Positions 36,694-46,062 are shown, numbered from the stretch's first letter. The stretch is 64,000 bases of DNA from Azospirillum oleiclasticum (GCF_013423485.1 NZ_JABFFR010000001.1:372001-436000), one strand, 5' to 3'. A program made the numbers and translations. Notes: a model not told the origin generated them from the letters alone.

Positions 36694-37911
36694 TCACGCC
36701 GTCGCGCCCGGATCCCGCACGCCGTTGAAGGTGTGGACGACCTCGTTCACCAGCTTGCCGTCGGCACCGACGCGGACCTCGTTGACGTAGATGTTGAGGA
36801 CCGCCTGGTTGTTCTTGGGATCGAAGGTCATCGGCCCGTAGGGCGTCTCAAGGTCGAGCCCGAGCACGGCGTCGCGCACCTTGTCCTTGTCGGTCAGGTC
36901 GCCCTGGACCTTTTCGGCGGCGGCGGCGATCACTTGGCCCGCGACATAGCCCGACGTGCTGAACTCGCCCGGCAGGCGGCCGCGCGCCTGGCGGTAAGCG
37001 TCCACGAACAGCTTGTTGGCGGCGACGGGAACGCTCGGCGACTGGTGGAAGGTGTTGATGGCGCCCTTGATGCCGGCACCCACCGCGGGCAGCACATCCT
37101 CCTGGTCGAAGGCGGCCCCGGTGCCGACCAGCGGGATGCGCCCGGCGAGCCGGTAGTCCTGGTACTGTTGCAGGAAGCGCACCGCGTCGCTGCCGGCGAA
37201 GAAGGTGTAGACGAAATCCGGCTTGGCGGCGGCGATGTCGGTGAGCAGCGGCGCGAAGTCGGTGGTGCCGAGCGGCGTCCAGAGCTGCCGGCCGATCTGC
37301 CCGCCGGCCGCCTTGAAGGACGCCACGAAATCGTCGACATACTCGCGCCCGGCGGCGTAGTCGGCGGCGATGGTGATGACGTTCTTCCTGCTGATCTTCT
37401 CCGCGGCCCAGGTGCCGGCGGTGCTGCCGAGCATCCAGTTGGTCTTGGTCGGGCGGAAGACGTAGCGGCTGGCCGCCTTGCGGGCGAGGTTGTTGGCCGA
37501 GCCGCCGGCGATGAAGGTCAGGGTGTTGGAGGCGGCGACCACGTCGCGGATGGCCAGCGCCACGCCGGAATGGATCACGCCGCAGACGATGTCGACCTTG
37601 TCCTGCTCGATCAGCTTGCGGACCTTGCGCACGCCCTCCTCGGGCTTCGCCTGGTCGTCCTCCACCGTCAGCCGGACGGGACGGCCGGCGATGCCGTCCT
37701 TGGCCTGCGCGAGGTAGAGCTGCAACCCGGCGCGCATGCTTTCGCCCAGCGAGGCGAAGGGGCCGGACAGCGAGGTCAGCAGCCCGATGCGCAGCTCACC
37801 CTTGCCCTGGCCGAGGGCCGGCGCCGCGAAGGGCAGCCCCCCGACGGTCAGCCCGGCGGTTGCGGCGGATGCGGCCAGGAAACGGCGGCGCGTGAAATCA
37901 CTCAGCGGCAT
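36694..37911 (-). CDS. HAAT-type substrate-binding protein with Tat signal
   Basis: This 405-residue periplasmic binding protein of the Leu/Ile/Val type I fold has the N-terminus SDFTRRRFLAASAATAGL, a twin-arginine (Tat) signal followed by a hydrophobic stretch ending ALGQG. The mature part shows LRIGLLTSLSGPFASLGESM and VDIVCGVIHSGVALAIRDV. Such proteins next to meta-cleavage genes typically bind aromatic acids, so an aromatic or related carboxylate is the likely ligand. It is the first gene of the minus-strand operon, divergent from the GntR gene. Confidence 0.9.
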   Translation of the reverse strand: MPLSDFTRRRFLAASAATAGLTVGGLPFAAPALGQGKGELRIGLLTSLSGPFASLGESMRAGLQLYLAQAKDGIAGRPVRLTVEDDQAKPEEGVRKVRKLIEQDKVDIVCGVIHSGVALAIRDVVAASNTLTFIAGGSANNLARKAASRYVFRPTKTNWMLGSTAGTWAAEKISRKNVITIAADYAAGREYVDDFVASFKAAGGQIGRQLWTPLGTTDFAPLLTDIAAAKPDFVYTFFAGSDAVRFLQQYQDYRLAGRIPLVGTGAAFDQEDVLPAVGAGIKGAINTFHQSPSVPVAANKLFVDAYRQARGRLPGEFSTSGYVAGQVIAAAAEKVQGDLTDKDKVRDAVLGLDLETPYGPMTFDPKNNQAVLNIYVNEVRVGADGKLVNEVVHTFNGVRDPGATA

Positions 37912-38125
37912 GGGTCCTCCCCCTTCGACTCTGATGTTCGGTTGTCGCGAATGCTAAGCGGGCGAACGATAGCGCGTCAACAAATTTCGATATTTCGATG
38001 TCAGAAATCTTGCGAGTGGTTCTCATCTGTCGGAAATTCGCGTTTTTTGAGGGCGACGAAGAACAGCCTTGCGTGATAATATCGAAAATCGTAAATTGCC
38101 GGCATCGCAGCACGGGAGGCGGAGC
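37912..38125. promoter_or_regulatory. Divergent control region of the meta-cleavage operons
   Basis: This is a 214-bp AT-richer gap between the binding-protein and GntR genes. The sequence AATTTCGATAT (37983-37993) and its near inverse ATATCGAAAAT (38079-38089) face each other about 85 bp apart. They are candidate operators for the GntR protein encoded alongside. A second TTTCGAT copy adjoins the first. No confident -10/-35 pair was assigned. Confidence 0.5.
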
Positions 38126-38836
38126 ATGGCTGAGCGCAGAGGAGAGAGCGTCGTTGCGCGGACGCTGGCCGATTACGCCTACCAGCGCATCCGCAGCGAC
38201 ATCGTCTCGGGCGCGCTGCCGGCCGGCTCCAAGTTGCGGCTGGAGGCATTGAGCCAGCAATACGACGTGGGCATGAGCCCGCTGCGCGAGGCTCTCGCCC
38301 GGCTGGCCGGCGACGCGCTGGTGGTGGTGGAGGGGCAGCGCGGCTTCTGGGTCGCGTCGCTGTCGCTGGCCGACCTCGACGATGTCACGCATGTCCGCGG
38401 GCTGATCGAGACGGAGGCCCTGCAACGCTCCATCGAGCGCGGCGGGCCGGACTGGGAGCGCGAGGTGGAGCGCAGCTTCGAGGAGCTGTCGGAGGCGGAG
38501 GCGCGGCTCTCCCGCGAGGGGGAGACCGCCGTGCCACTGTGGGAGGACGCCAACCGCCGCTTCCACGAGGCGCTGGTGTCGGCCTGCGATTCGCCGTGGC
38601 TGAAGCGGCTGCGGCACCTGCTCTACCAGCAGTCGGAGCGCTACCGCCGCATCTCGCTGATCACCTCGGGCCCCAACCGCTGCGTCCACGAGGAGCACCG
38701 CGCCATCCACGACGCCGCCGTCAAGCGCCAGACGCTGAAGGCCTGCCGTCTGACCGAAGAGCATCTGCAACGCACGGCCGTGCAGGTCCGTGCCGCGCTT
38801 GAGGCGGCGGAGTCCGCCAGGGGAACCACCGGATGA
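38126..38836 (+). CDS. GntR-family transcriptional regulator, FCD subfamily
   Basis: This 236-residue regulator has a winged-helix DNA-binding domain (about 12-80: LADYAYQRIRSDIVSGALPAG, then MSPLREALARLAGDAL). The helical FCD effector domain carries the metal-site histidines in DANRRFHEALVSA, EEHRAIHDAAV and EEHLQRT. It very likely represses or activates the two divergent operons in response to a pathway acid. The ATG at 38126 has GGGAGG upstream. An in-frame start at 38069 would run into the control region. It overlaps the SDR gene by four bases. Confidence 0.92.
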   Translation: MAERRGESVVARTLADYAYQRIRSDIVSGALPAGSKLRLEALSQQYDVGMSPLREALARLAGDALVVVEGQRGFWVASLSLADLDDVTHVRGLIETEALQRSIERGGPDWEREVERSFEELSEAEARLSREGETAVPLWEDANRRFHEALVSACDSPWLKRLRHLLYQQSERYRRISLITSGPNRCVHEEHRAIHDAAVKRQTLKACRLTEEHLQRTAVQVRAALEAAESARGTTG

Positions 38837-39609
38837 CCGACACCACCACCCGGCCCGACTGGGCCGACCGTCCCTACGACCTGACCGGGACGCGCATCCT
38901 GCTGACCGGTGCCGGCGGCGGCATCGGCAGGGCCACGGCGCGGCTCTGCGCCACGTTGGGTGCCGATCTGATGCTGACCGACATCGCCCTGCCGGCGGAC
39001 CTGCTGGGTGAGCTGGAAGCGGCGGGGAAGCAGGCCGCCTTCCGTCGCGCCGACCTGCGCGACGCCGGGGAGGCCGCGGCGGTCGCGGAATGGGCCGGAC
39101 CGGTCGATACGCTGGTGCTCAACGCCGGCGCCTATTCCATCGACGGCTGGAACGATCCGGGCTGGGACGCCGCCTTCGATCTGATGATGGACACCAACCT
39201 GAAAGCGCCGGTGCAGCTGTTGCGCGGCGTGCTGCCGGGCATGGTCGAGCGCGGGCGGGGCCGGGTGGTCGCCGTCGGCTCGATCGTCGCCTCCACCGGC
39301 GGGTCCTTCGAGGGGGTGGGGCCGCAATACGCCCTGTCCAAGGGCGGGCTGCACACGCTGGTCCGCTGGCTCGCCAACAACTTCACGCGCAAGGGCATCC
39401 GCGCCAACGGCGTGGCGCCGGGTGTCACCGACACCGCCATGGTCCAGACCCGCCACGACCTCGCCGCACTCGGCGAACGCCACCCGCTGGGCCGACCGGC
39501 GCGGCCGGAGGAGATCGCCTGGCCGATCGCGTTCCTGTGCTCGCCCGGGGCCGGCTTCATCTCCGGCAGCATCATCGACGTCAACGGCGGCGCGCATGTG
39601 CGCGGCTGA
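38833..39609 (+). CDS. Short-chain dehydrogenase/reductase
   Basis: This 258-residue classical SDR has the cofactor motif LLTGAGGGIGRATARL, structural VLNAGAYS, catalytic serine in VGSIVAS and YALSKGG (YxxxK). The C-terminal ISGSIIDVNGGAHVRG is typical. An aspartate after beta-2 (LTDIALP) suggests NAD(H). In a meta-cleavage operon it may oxidise a cis-dihydrodiol or a side-chain alcohol. This is inferred. It is coupled to the GntR gene by overlap. Confidence 0.85.
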   Translation: MTDTTTRPDWADRPYDLTGTRILLTGAGGGIGRATARLCATLGADLMLTDIALPADLLGELEAAGKQAAFRRADLRDAGEAAAVAEWAGPVDTLVLNAGAYSIDGWNDPGWDAAFDLMMDTNLKAPVQLLRGVLPGMVERGRGRVVAVGSIVASTGGSFEGVGPQYALSKGGLHTLVRWLANNFTRKGIRANGVAPGVTDTAMVQTRHDLAALGERHPLGRPARPEEIAWPIAFLCSPGAGFISGSIIDVNGGAHVRG

Positions 39610-39630
39610 CCGCCGGGGGAGGAAACATCC

Positions 39631-39810
39631 ATGCCGCTCGTGACCGTCACCATGATCGAGGGCCGCCCGCCCGAGGCCAAGCGCGCCCTGATCCGCGAGG
39701 TGACCGACGCGGTGGAGCGCGCCATCGCCGCACCGCGCCCATCCATCCGCGTGATCATCCAGGAAGTGCCCGCCGCCCATTGGGGCGTGGCGGGCGAGCC
39801 GAAGGGCTGA
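39631..39810 (+). CDS. 4-oxalocrotonate tautomerase (short)
   Basis: This is a 59-residue tautomerase. After Met removal the N-terminal proline (PLVTVTMIEGRPPEAKRALI) is the catalytic base. The family converts 2-hydroxymuconate to 4-oxalocrotonate. The first 30 residues match well, and the C-terminal half (PRPSIRVIIQEVPAAHWGVAG) keeps the expected hydrophobic pattern and tryptophan. GGGGGAGGAAAC precedes the ATG. It sits directly between the SDR and 2-hydroxymuconic semialdehyde dehydrogenase genes, as the pathway requires. Confidence 0.9.
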   Translation: MPLVTVTMIEGRPPEAKRALIREVTDAVERAIAAPRPSIRVIIQEVPAAHWGVAGEPKG

Positions 39811-39811
39811 A

Positions 39812-39827
39812 GCGCGGCGCTCCGCGC
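39812..39827 (+). other. GC hairpin within the meta operon
   Basis: A perfect GCGCGG / CCGCGC stem with a 4-base loop begins 2 bp after the tautomerase stop. It may mark a processing or attenuation point. No T-run is present. Confidence 0.3.
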
Positions 39828-39879
39828 GACCACCCGCATTGCCGCCATCGGGACCAGGACATCAGGGAGTAACAGGGAC

Positions 39880-41373
39880 ATGGCGCCCGACAGCATCGTC
39901 ACCGCCGCGGCCACACGCCTCGGCACGCTGAGAAACTTCGTCGACGGCCGCTTCGTGGACGGCGGACGGCCGTTCGACGTGTTCAACCCCGTGGACGGCA
40001 GCGTCCACGCCCAGGCGTTGGAAGCCGACGCCGCGACGGTGGACGCCGCCGTGCTGGCCGCCCGCGCCGCCCTGAACGGTCCCTGGGGCCGGATGCCGGT
40101 GGCCGAGCGGCGCCGGTTGCTGACCCGCGTCGCCGACCGCATCGACGAGCGCTTCGAGGAGTTCCTGGCGGCGGAGATCGCCGACACCGGCAAGCCGCAC
40201 CACCTCGCCAGCCACCTCGACATTCCGCGTGGGGCGGCGAACTTCCGGGTCTTCGCCGACGCCATCGCCAACGTGCCCACCGAGTGCTTCGAGATGGACA
40301 CGCCGGACGGGCGCAAGGCGCTGAACTACGCCCTGCGCAAGCCGCTGGGGGTGGTCGCCATCATCTCCCCCTGGAACCTGCCGCTGCTGCTGATGACGTG
40401 GAAGGTGGCGCCCGCACTCGCCTGCGGCAACACGGTGGTGGTGAAGCCGTCGGAGGAGACGCCCTCCACCGCCACGCTGCTCGCCGACGTGATGCGCGAG
40501 GTCGGCATCCCCGAGGGCGTGTTCAACCTGGTCCACGGCTTCGGCCCGGACAGCGCGGGCGAGTTCCTGACCCGCCATGCGGGGGTGGACGCCATCACCT
40601 TCACCGGCGAGACGCGCACCGGTGCGGCCATCATGAAGGCGGCGGCCGACGGGGTGAAGGGCCTGTCCTTCGAGCTGGGCGGCAAGAACCCCGGCATCGT
40701 CTTCGCCGACGCCGATTTCGACGCGGCGGTGGGCGGCATCGCGCACGCCGTCTTCGCCAACACCGGGCAGGTCTGCCTGGCGCCCGAGCGCATCTACGTC
40801 GAGCGCCCGATCTTCGACCGCTTCGTCGCCGGGCTGAAGGCCAGGGCGGAGGCGCTGAAGATCGGCCGTCCGCATGACGAGGGCACCAATTTCGGTCCGC
40901 TCATCTCCGCCGAGCACCGGCGCAAGGTCCTGGCCTATTACGCGCTGGCGGTGGAGGAGGGGGCGACCGTGGTCACCGGCGGCGGCGTGCCGGAGTTCGG
41001 CGACGAGCGCGACGGCGGCTTCTTCGTGCAGCCCACCGTGTGGACCGGCCTGGCCGAAGACGCCCGCTGCGTGAAGGAGGAGATCTTCGGCCCGGTCTGC
41101 CACGTCACCCCCTTCGACCGCGAGGAGGAGGCGGTCGCCATGGCGAACGACACCGTCTACGGGTTGGCGAGCACCATCTGGACCACCGACCTGAACCGCG
41201 CCCACCGCGTCGCCCGCGCCATGGAGGCGGGCATCACCTGGGTCAACTGCTGGTTCCTGCGCGACCTGCGCACGCCCTTCGGGGGCATGAAGATGTCCGG
41301 CATCGGCCGCGAGGGCGGCGTGCACTCGCTGAACTTCTACTCCGAGCCGGTCAACATCTGCATCAAGCTGTGA
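39880..41373 (+). CDS. 2-hydroxymuconic semialdehyde dehydrogenase
   Basis: This 497-residue aldehyde dehydrogenase is of the DmpC/XylG (or 2-aminomuconic semialdehyde dehydrogenase, AmnC) type. N166 (SPWNLPLL), E265 (FELGGKNPG) and nucleophile C299 ([14 protein letters not shown]) are in place. The C-terminal [21 protein letters not shown] is strongly characteristic of this subfamily. It oxidises the ring-cleavage semialdehyde to 2-hydroxymuconate using NAD. No muconate deaminase is present, which favours the catechol over the aminophenol route. An AAGGA-type site is absent, but AGGGAGTAA lies about 13 bases upstream of the ATG. Confidence 0.93.
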   Translation: MAPDSIVTAAATRLGTLRNFVDGRFVDGGRPFDVFNPVDGSVHAQALEADAATVDAAVLAARAALNGPWGRMPVAERRRLLTRVADRIDERFEEFLAAEIADTGKPHHLASHLDIPRGAANFRVFADAIANVPTECFEMDTPDGRKALNYALRKPLGVVAIISPWNLPLLLMTWKVAPALACGNTVVVKPSEETPSTATLLADVMREVGIPEGVFNLVHGFGPDSAGEFLTRHAGVDAITFTGETRTGAAIMKAAADGVKGLSFELGGKNPGIVFADADFDAAVGGIAHAVFANTGQVCLAPERIYVERPIFDRFVAGLKARAEALKIGRPHDEGTNFGPLISAEHRRKVLAYYALAVEEGATVVTGGGVPEFGDERDGGFFVQPTVWTGLAEDARCVKEEIFGPVCHVTPFDREEEAVAMANDTVYGLASTIWTTDLNRAHRVARAMEAGITWVNCWFLRDLRTPFGGMKMSGIGREGGVHSLNFYSEPVNICIKL

Positions 41374-41379
41374 GCAAGG

Positions 41380-41402
41380 CCCTCTCCCCACCGGGGAGAG
41401 GG
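41380..41402. repeat. REP-like palindrome inside the meta operon
   Basis: CCCTCTCCCC and GGGGAGAGGG form a perfect 10-bp stem around a 3-base loop. It lies 7 bp after the dehydrogenase stop and before the hydratase gene. This CCCTCTCC / GGAGAGGG type is a familiar dispersed intergenic repeat in many proteobacteria. It may protect or end part of the transcript. Only one copy was noticed in the window. Confidence 0.65.
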
Positions 41403-41431
41403 TTGCAACGACAATACAGGGAAGGGAACCC

Positions 41432-42238
41432 ATGACGAGCAGCATCGACGGGGCGCTGGTCGAACGGCTGGCCGCCCGTCTGCGCGACGCGGAGGCGGGG
41501 CGCATACCCTGTCCGCCGATCCGCGACGAGATTCCGCCGGGCGACGTGGCGACCGCCTACGCCATCCAGCAGGTGAACGCCGAGCACGGCATCCGCGCCG
41601 GCCGGCGGGTGGTGGGGCGCAAGATCGGCCTGACCTCCCGCTCGGTGCAGAAGCAACTGGGCGTCGACCAGCCGGATTATGGCGTGCTGTTCGCCGACAT
41701 GGTGGTGGACGATGGCGAGCCGATCGCCGCAACCCGCGTCCTCCAGCCCAAGGCGGAGGCGGAGGTGGCGCTGGTGCTGGAGCGCGACCTGACCGTCGAG
41801 CAGCCGACGGTGGTGGACGTGATCCGCGCCGTCGCCTTCGCCCTGCCGGCCATTGAGGTGGTGGGCAGCCGCATCGCCAACTGGGACATCCGGCTGGTGG
41901 ACACCATCGCCGACAACGCCTCCTCCGGCCTGATCGTGCTGGGCGGCCCGCCGCGCATCCTCGACGGGCTGGACCTGCGGCTGTGCGGGATGACGCTGGA
42001 ATGCCGCGGCGAGCCGGTCTCGGTCGGGGCCGGGGCCGCTTGCCTCGGCTCCCCGCTGGTGGCGGCGGCGTGGCTCGCGCGCAAGATGGTGGAGGTCGGC
42101 ACGCCGCTGCGGGCCGGCGACGTCGTGATGACCGGGGCGCTCGGCCCCATGGTGCCCGTCGCCCCCGGCGACGTGCTGGAAGCGCGCATCTCCGGCCTCG
42201 GCTCGGTGCGCGCCGTGTTCGGGAGGGAGGGGGCATGA
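41432..42238 (+). CDS. 2-oxopent-4-enoate hydratase (DmpE/XylJ/MhpD-like)
   Basis: This 268-residue metal-dependent hydratase matches the DmpE/MhpD family: [30 protein letters not shown], the metal-binding [13 protein letters not shown], and [18 protein letters not shown]. It adds water to 2-oxopent-4-enoate to form 4-hydroxy-2-oxovalerate. It is related in fold to the decarboxylase at 44195, with which its homologues form a complex. The ATG at 41432 follows GGGAAGGGAA. Its stop overlaps the next gene. Confidence 0.93.
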   Translation: MTSSIDGALVERLAARLRDAEAGRIPCPPIRDEIPPGDVATAYAIQQVNAEHGIRAGRRVVGRKIGLTSRSVQKQLGVDQPDYGVLFADMVVDDGEPIAATRVLQPKAEAEVALVLERDLTVEQPTVVDVIRAVAFALPAIEVVGSRIANWDIRLVDTIADNASSGLIVLGGPPRILDGLDLRLCGMTLECRGEPVSVGAGAACLGSPLVAAAWLARKMVEVGTPLRAGDVVMTGALGPMVPVAPGDVLEARISGLGSVRAVFGREGA

Positions 42239-43167
42239 CGGTCGGGGCCGCCATCATCGGATCGGGCAACATCGGCACCGACCTGATGATCAAGATCATG
42301 CGCCGGTCGACGGCGCTGCGCATGGTCGCCATGGCCGGTGTGGACCCGGCGTCGGACGGGCTGGCGCGGGCCGCGCGGATGGGGGTGGCGACCACCGCCG
42401 GCGGCATCGACGGGCTGGTCGCCCTGCCGGAGTTCGCCGACGTCGGGGTGGTGTTCGACGCCACGTCGGCCGGTGCCCACCGGCATCATGCGGATGTGCT
42501 GGGCCAACTGGGCCGCACCGTCATCGACCTGACACCAGCCGCGGTCGGACCCTATGTGGTGCCGATAGTCAATCTGGACCGGCATCTCGACGCGCCGAAC
42601 CTGAACATGGTCACCTGCGGCGGGCAGGCGACGATCCCCATGGTGGCCGCCGTGGCCCGCGTGGCGACGGTCCATTACGCGGAGATCGTCGCCTCCATCG
42701 CGTCGAAGTCCGCCGGTCCCGGCACCCGCGCCAACATCGACGAGTTCACCGAGACCACCAGCCGCGCCATCGAGAGCGTCGGCGGCGCCGGGCGCGGCAA
42801 GGCGGTGATCATCCTGAACCCGGCCGAGCCGCCGCTGATCATGCGCGACACCGTGTTCTGCCTGAGCGAGGACGCCGACACCGCCGCCGTGTCCGCCTCG
42901 GTCGAGGCGATGGTGGCGGAGGTGCAGCGCTACGTTCCCGGCTACCGGCTGAAGCAGGCCGTGCAGTTCGAGCGCATCGGCGGCAACGCCCCGCTGCGCA
43001 TCCCCGGCTACGGGGAGTTCACCGGGCTGAAGTCCACCATCTTCCTGGAGGTGGAGGGCGCCGGCCATTACCTGCCGGCCTACGCCGGCAACCTCGACAT
43101 CATGACGTCCGCCGCGCTGGCCGCGGCCGAACGGCTGGTGGAAAAGCGCCTGGGGAGGGCCGCGTGA
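42235..43167 (+). CDS. Acetaldehyde dehydrogenase, acylating
   Basis: This 310-residue enzyme is of the DmpF/BphJ/MhpF family. Its N-terminal Rossmann motif is [16 protein letters not shown]. The catalytic cysteine is C128 ([15 protein letters not shown]), and [19 protein letters not shown] is a family hallmark. It converts acetaldehyde, channelled from the partner aldolase, into acetyl-CoA with NAD and CoA. It overlaps the hydratase gene by 4 bases and the aldolase gene by one, matching the conserved hydratase-dehydrogenase-aldolase order. Confidence 0.96.
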   Translation: MTVGAAIIGSGNIGTDLMIKIMRRSTALRMVAMAGVDPASDGLARAARMGVATTAGGIDGLVALPEFADVGVVFDATSAGAHRHHADVLGQLGRTVIDLTPAAVGPYVVPIVNLDRHLDAPNLNMVTCGGQATIPMVAAVARVATVHYAEIVASIASKSAGPGTRANIDEFTETTSRAIESVGGAGRGKAVIILNPAEPPLIMRDTVFCLSEDADTAAVSASVEAMVAEVQRYVPGYRLKQAVQFERIGGNAPLRIPGYGEFTGLKSTIFLEVEGAGHYLPAYAGNLDIMTSAALAAAERLVEKRLGRAA

Positions 43168-44198
43168 TGACGGCGAACCGCAAGCTCTACATCCAGGACG
43201 TCACGCTGCGCGACGGCATGCACGCCATCCGCCACCGCTATGGCCTGGAGCAGGTGGTCGCCATCGCCCGCGCCCTGGACGAGGCGCGGGTGGACAGCCT
43301 GGAGATCTCGCACGGCGACGGGCTGTCGGGATCCAGCTTCATCTACGGCTTCGGCGCCCACACCGACCTGCAATGGATCGAGGCGGTGGCGGGCGCGGTG
43401 ACGCACGCCAAGGTCGCCACCCTGCTGATCCCCGGCATCGGCACCGTGCACGACCTGGAGGAGGCGTACGCAGCCGGCGCCCGTTCCGTACGCGTCGCCA
43501 CCCACTGCTCGGAGGCGGACGTCGCCAAGCAGCACATCGGACACGCGCGCAAGCTGGGCATGGACGTCGCCGGCTTCCTGATGATGGCGCACATGCTGCC
43601 GCCGGCCGAGCTGGCGCGGCAGGCCAAGCTGATGGAAAGCTACGGGGCGCACTGCGTGTACGTCACCGATTCCGCCGGCGCCCTGCTGATGGACGACGTG
43701 GCCGACCGCTTCAAGGCTTTCGCCGACGTGCTCGACCCGGCGACGGAGACGGGCATGCACGCGCATCACAACCTCTCCCTGGGCGTGGCGAACTCCATCG
43801 TCGCCGTCCGGCACGGGGCGACGCGCATCGACGCCTCGCTGGCCGGCATGGGGGCGGGGGCGGGGAACGCGCCGCTGGAGGTGTTCATCGCCGCCGCCGA
43901 CCGGCTGGGCTTCGATCATGGCTGTGACCTCTTCAAGCTCATGGACGCCGCCGACGACCTCGTCCGCCCCTTGCAGGACCGCCCCGTGCGCGTCGATCGG
44001 GAAAGCCTGTCGCTCGGTTATTCCGGCGTCTATTCCAGCTTCCTGCGGCATGCGGAGGCGGCGTCGAAGACCTACGGCATCGACACCCGCGAGATCCTTG
44101 TAGAGCTGGGCCGCCGCCGCATGGTCGGCGGGCAGGAGGACATGATCGTGGACGTGGCGCTCGACCTCGTCCGCGCACGGGAAGGAGCGTCCGCATGA
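43167..44198 (+). CDS. 4-hydroxy-2-oxovalerate aldolase
   Basis: This 343-residue HMGL-like TIM-barrel aldolase (DmpG/BphI/MhpE) has the catalytic and Mn-binding segments [12 protein letters not shown], the [15 protein letters not shown] metal histidines and [19 protein letters not shown]. It cleaves 4-hydroxy-2-oxovalerate to pyruvate and acetaldehyde, passing the aldehyde through a tunnel to the dehydrogenase encoded upstream. The ATG at 43167 follows GGGGAGGG. A GTG one codon earlier is equally readable. It overlaps the decarboxylase gene by four bases. Confidence 0.96.
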   Translation: MTANRKLYIQDVTLRDGMHAIRHRYGLEQVVAIARALDEARVDSLEISHGDGLSGSSFIYGFGAHTDLQWIEAVAGAVTHAKVATLLIPGIGTVHDLEEAYAAGARSVRVATHCSEADVAKQHIGHARKLGMDVAGFLMMAHMLPPAELARQAKLMESYGAHCVYVTDSAGALLMDDVADRFKAFADVLDPATETGMHAHHNLSLGVANSIVAVRHGATRIDASLAGMGAGAGNAPLEVFIAAADRLGFDHGCDLFKLMDAADDLVRPLQDRPVRVDRESLSLGYSGVYSSFLRHAEAASKTYGIDTREILVELGRRRMVGGQEDMIVDVALDLVRAREGASA

Positions 44199-44968
44199 CC
44201 GATATCGCCGGGTACGCCCGCATCGTGGACGAGGCCGCGGCCCGCGCCACCGCCATCCCGCAGCTCACCCGCGAGGGCGATTTCACGTTGGAGGACGCGT
44301 ACGCCATCCAGCGCGCCAGCGTCGCCCGCCGGGTGGAGCGGGGCGAGCGCGTCGTCGGGCTGAAGATGGGCTTCACCAGCCGGTCCAAGGCGGCGCAGAT
44401 GGGCGTTTTCGACCTGATCCACGGGCGCCTGACCGACGCCATGGTGATCGAGGACGGTGGCATCGTGGACCTCGCCCGTTACGTCCACCCGCGGGTGGAA
44501 CCGGAACTGGCCGTGCGTCTCGCCCGCCCGCTGAAAGGCCGCGTCGGCATCGCCGAGGCCTGGGCGGCGGTGGAGGCGGTGGCCCCGGCGCTGGAGATCA
44601 TCGACAGCCGCTACGAGGCGTTCAAGTTCAGCCTCGTGGACGTCGTGGCCGACAACTCCTCCTCCTCGGGGTTCGTCGTGGGTGCGTGGCAGACGCCGCC
44701 GGCCGACCCATCCAACCTCGGCATCGTCATGACCTTCGACGGGCTGCCGGTGCAGGTGGGCTCGACCGCTGCGGTGCTCGGCAACCCCGTGCGGGCGCTG
44801 GCCGCCGCCGCCCGCATGCTGGCCGACGCCGGCGAGGGGCTGGAGGCCGGCTCCATCGTGCTGACCGGGGCCGCCACCCCCGCGGAGGCCCTGCGTCCGG
44901 GCGTATCCGTGCGCGCCGAGATGGAGGCACTGGGCATGGTGGGCTTCACCGTGGCACCACGCGGCTGA
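44195..44968 (+). CDS. 4-oxalocrotonate decarboxylase (DmpH/XylI-like)
   Basis: This 257-residue protein is of the hydratase/decarboxylase family: [21 protein letters not shown], the metal-ligand segment [13 protein letters not shown], and [20 protein letters not shown]. The IDSRY segment and the preceding KMGFTS favour the decarboxylase over the hydratase branch. It converts 4-oxalocrotonate to 2-oxopent-4-enoate. It is the last gene of the plus operon and a GC hairpin follows. Confidence 0.9.
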   Translation: MTDIAGYARIVDEAAARATAIPQLTREGDFTLEDAYAIQRASVARRVERGERVVGLKMGFTSRSKAAQMGVFDLIHGRLTDAMVIEDGGIVDLARYVHPRVEPELAVRLARPLKGRVGIAEAWAAVEAVAPALEIIDSRYEAFKFSLVDVVADNSSSSGFVVGAWQTPPADPSNLGIVMTFDGLPVQVGSTAAVLGNPVRALAAAARMLADAGEGLEAGSIVLTGAATPAEALRPGVSVRAEMEALGMVGFTVAPRG

Positions 44969-44976
44969 CATCGGAA

Positions 44977-45007
44977 CGGCGCCGGCACACGATCGCGGCC
45001 GGCGCCG
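44977..45007 (+). terminator. Hairpin at the end of the meta-cleavage operon
   Basis: CGGCGCCGGC and GCCGGCGCCG form a perfect 10-bp stem with an 11-base loop, beginning 8 bp after the decarboxylase stop. No T-run follows. It is likely a terminator or 3' protection element. Confidence 0.55.
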
Positions 45008-45106
45008 CGCCAGGGTGGCGGCGCAGAGATCGGGCACACGCTTTTCCCTCATTCCTGCTATCGTTCATAAGGCGGATCGTTCTGTTAGCGTATTTTCTCG
45101 CTTCAA

Positions 45107-45127
45107 ATATCATATATCATGTGTCAT
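45107..45127 (+). promoter_or_regulatory. Operator A: three tandem 7-bp repeats upstream of the regulator operon
   Basis: Three head-to-tail heptamers, ATATCAT, ATATCAT and GTGTCAT, end 47 bp before the start at 45175. The core ATATATCATGT (45112-45122, with C before it) recurs exactly at 61488-61498, and on the minus strand at 54843-54853. Because this operon encodes two GntR regulators, autoregulation is likely. Confidence 0.65.
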
Positions 45128-45174
45128 TGTCCCGTGGTGCCGCCGTTGGCGGCTGCCTTTCACCACGGTAAGCC

Positions 45175-46011
45175 ATGTCCGCCCTGACACCGGTGCGGGA
45201 GATCGACGGGCGCACCCGGATCGTTCCCTTGCTCGCGCACCCCTCCCACCATCTCCGGACCCCCGCCGCCTTCAACCGCCGCTGCGCGGCGCTCGGCGTG
45301 AACGCCGTGTGCATCCCCTGGCAGGTGGAACCGCGCCACCTCGCCGAAACCGTGGGTGCCTTGCGCCACGGTGACAGCATCGCGGGGCTGATCGTCACCG
45401 TCCCGCACAAGGCGGCGGTCGCGGAGCTGTGCGACGAGCTGACCGGAGATGCCCGGCATCTGCGGGTAGCGAACGTCGTCCGCCGCGGTGCCGACGGCCG
45501 TCTGGTCGGGGCCATGTTCGACGGGGTCGGCTACGTCGCCGGGTTGCGCCACCGCGGCATCGAGCCGGCGGGGCGCCGGGTTCTGCTGGTCGGTGCGGGT
45601 GGGGCGGCGACCGCCATCGCCGGCGCCCTGGCGGGGGCCGGGGTGGCCGAACTCGCCATCGCCAACCGCAGCGCCGCGAAGGCCGAGCGGGTGGTGGATC
45701 TGCTGCGCGACGCTTATCCGTCGGTGGCACTGCGGGTGGCGCCGCCCGACCCTGCCGGGTTCGATCTGGTGGTCAACGCGACCTCGCTGGGGATGCAGCC
45801 GACGGACGCCTTGCCCGTCGATCCCGCGCGCATCGACGTGGGTGCGGTCGTGGCCGAGGTGGTGATGCAGCCGGCGGTCACGCCGCTGCTGGTGGCGGCC
45901 CAGGCCCGCGGCCTCGCCATCCACGAGGGCGAGCACATGCTGACGGCGCAACTCGGACTGCTCGCCGGTTTCCTGTTCGCGGGCGCCGCCGGGGAAGCCG
46001 TGGCGGCCTGA
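45175..46011 (+). CDS. Shikimate dehydrogenase-like oxidoreductase, altered substrate site
   Basis: This 278-residue protein has the AroE fold. Catalytic K79 (VTVPHKAAV), N100 (RVANVV) and D116 (MFDGVGYVAGL) are kept. So are the NADP-type GAGGAATAIAGAL and NRSAAKAERV motifs. The serine pair that binds the shikimate carboxylate (SxS in AroE) is replaced by HPSHHLRTP at about 22-30, so the substrate probably differs. As the first gene of a catabolic and regulatory operon it is unlikely to be the biosynthetic AroE. It could act on quinate-like or other cyclic hydroxyacids. Confidence 0.82.
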   Translation: MSALTPVREIDGRTRIVPLLAHPSHHLRTPAAFNRRCAALGVNAVCIPWQVEPRHLAETVGALRHGDSIAGLIVTVPHKAAVAELCDELTGDARHLRVANVVRRGADGRLVGAMFDGVGYVAGLRHRGIEPAGRRVLLVGAGGAATAIAGALAGAGVAELAIANRSAAKAERVVDLLRDAYPSVALRVAPPDPAGFDLVVNATSLGMQPTDALPVDPARIDVGAVVAEVVMQPAVTPLLVAAQARGLAIHEGEHMLTAQLGLLAGFLFAGAAGEAVAA

Positions 46012-46062
46012 CCGGAACACGGCGCCGTCGTCGGCACACATCAAAGACAGTGGGAGGACAGC

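Noticed and set aside
41374..41431. Possible small gene between the semialdehyde dehydrogenase and hydratase genes
   Set aside because: The 58-bp gap holds only the palindrome and a ribosome binding site.
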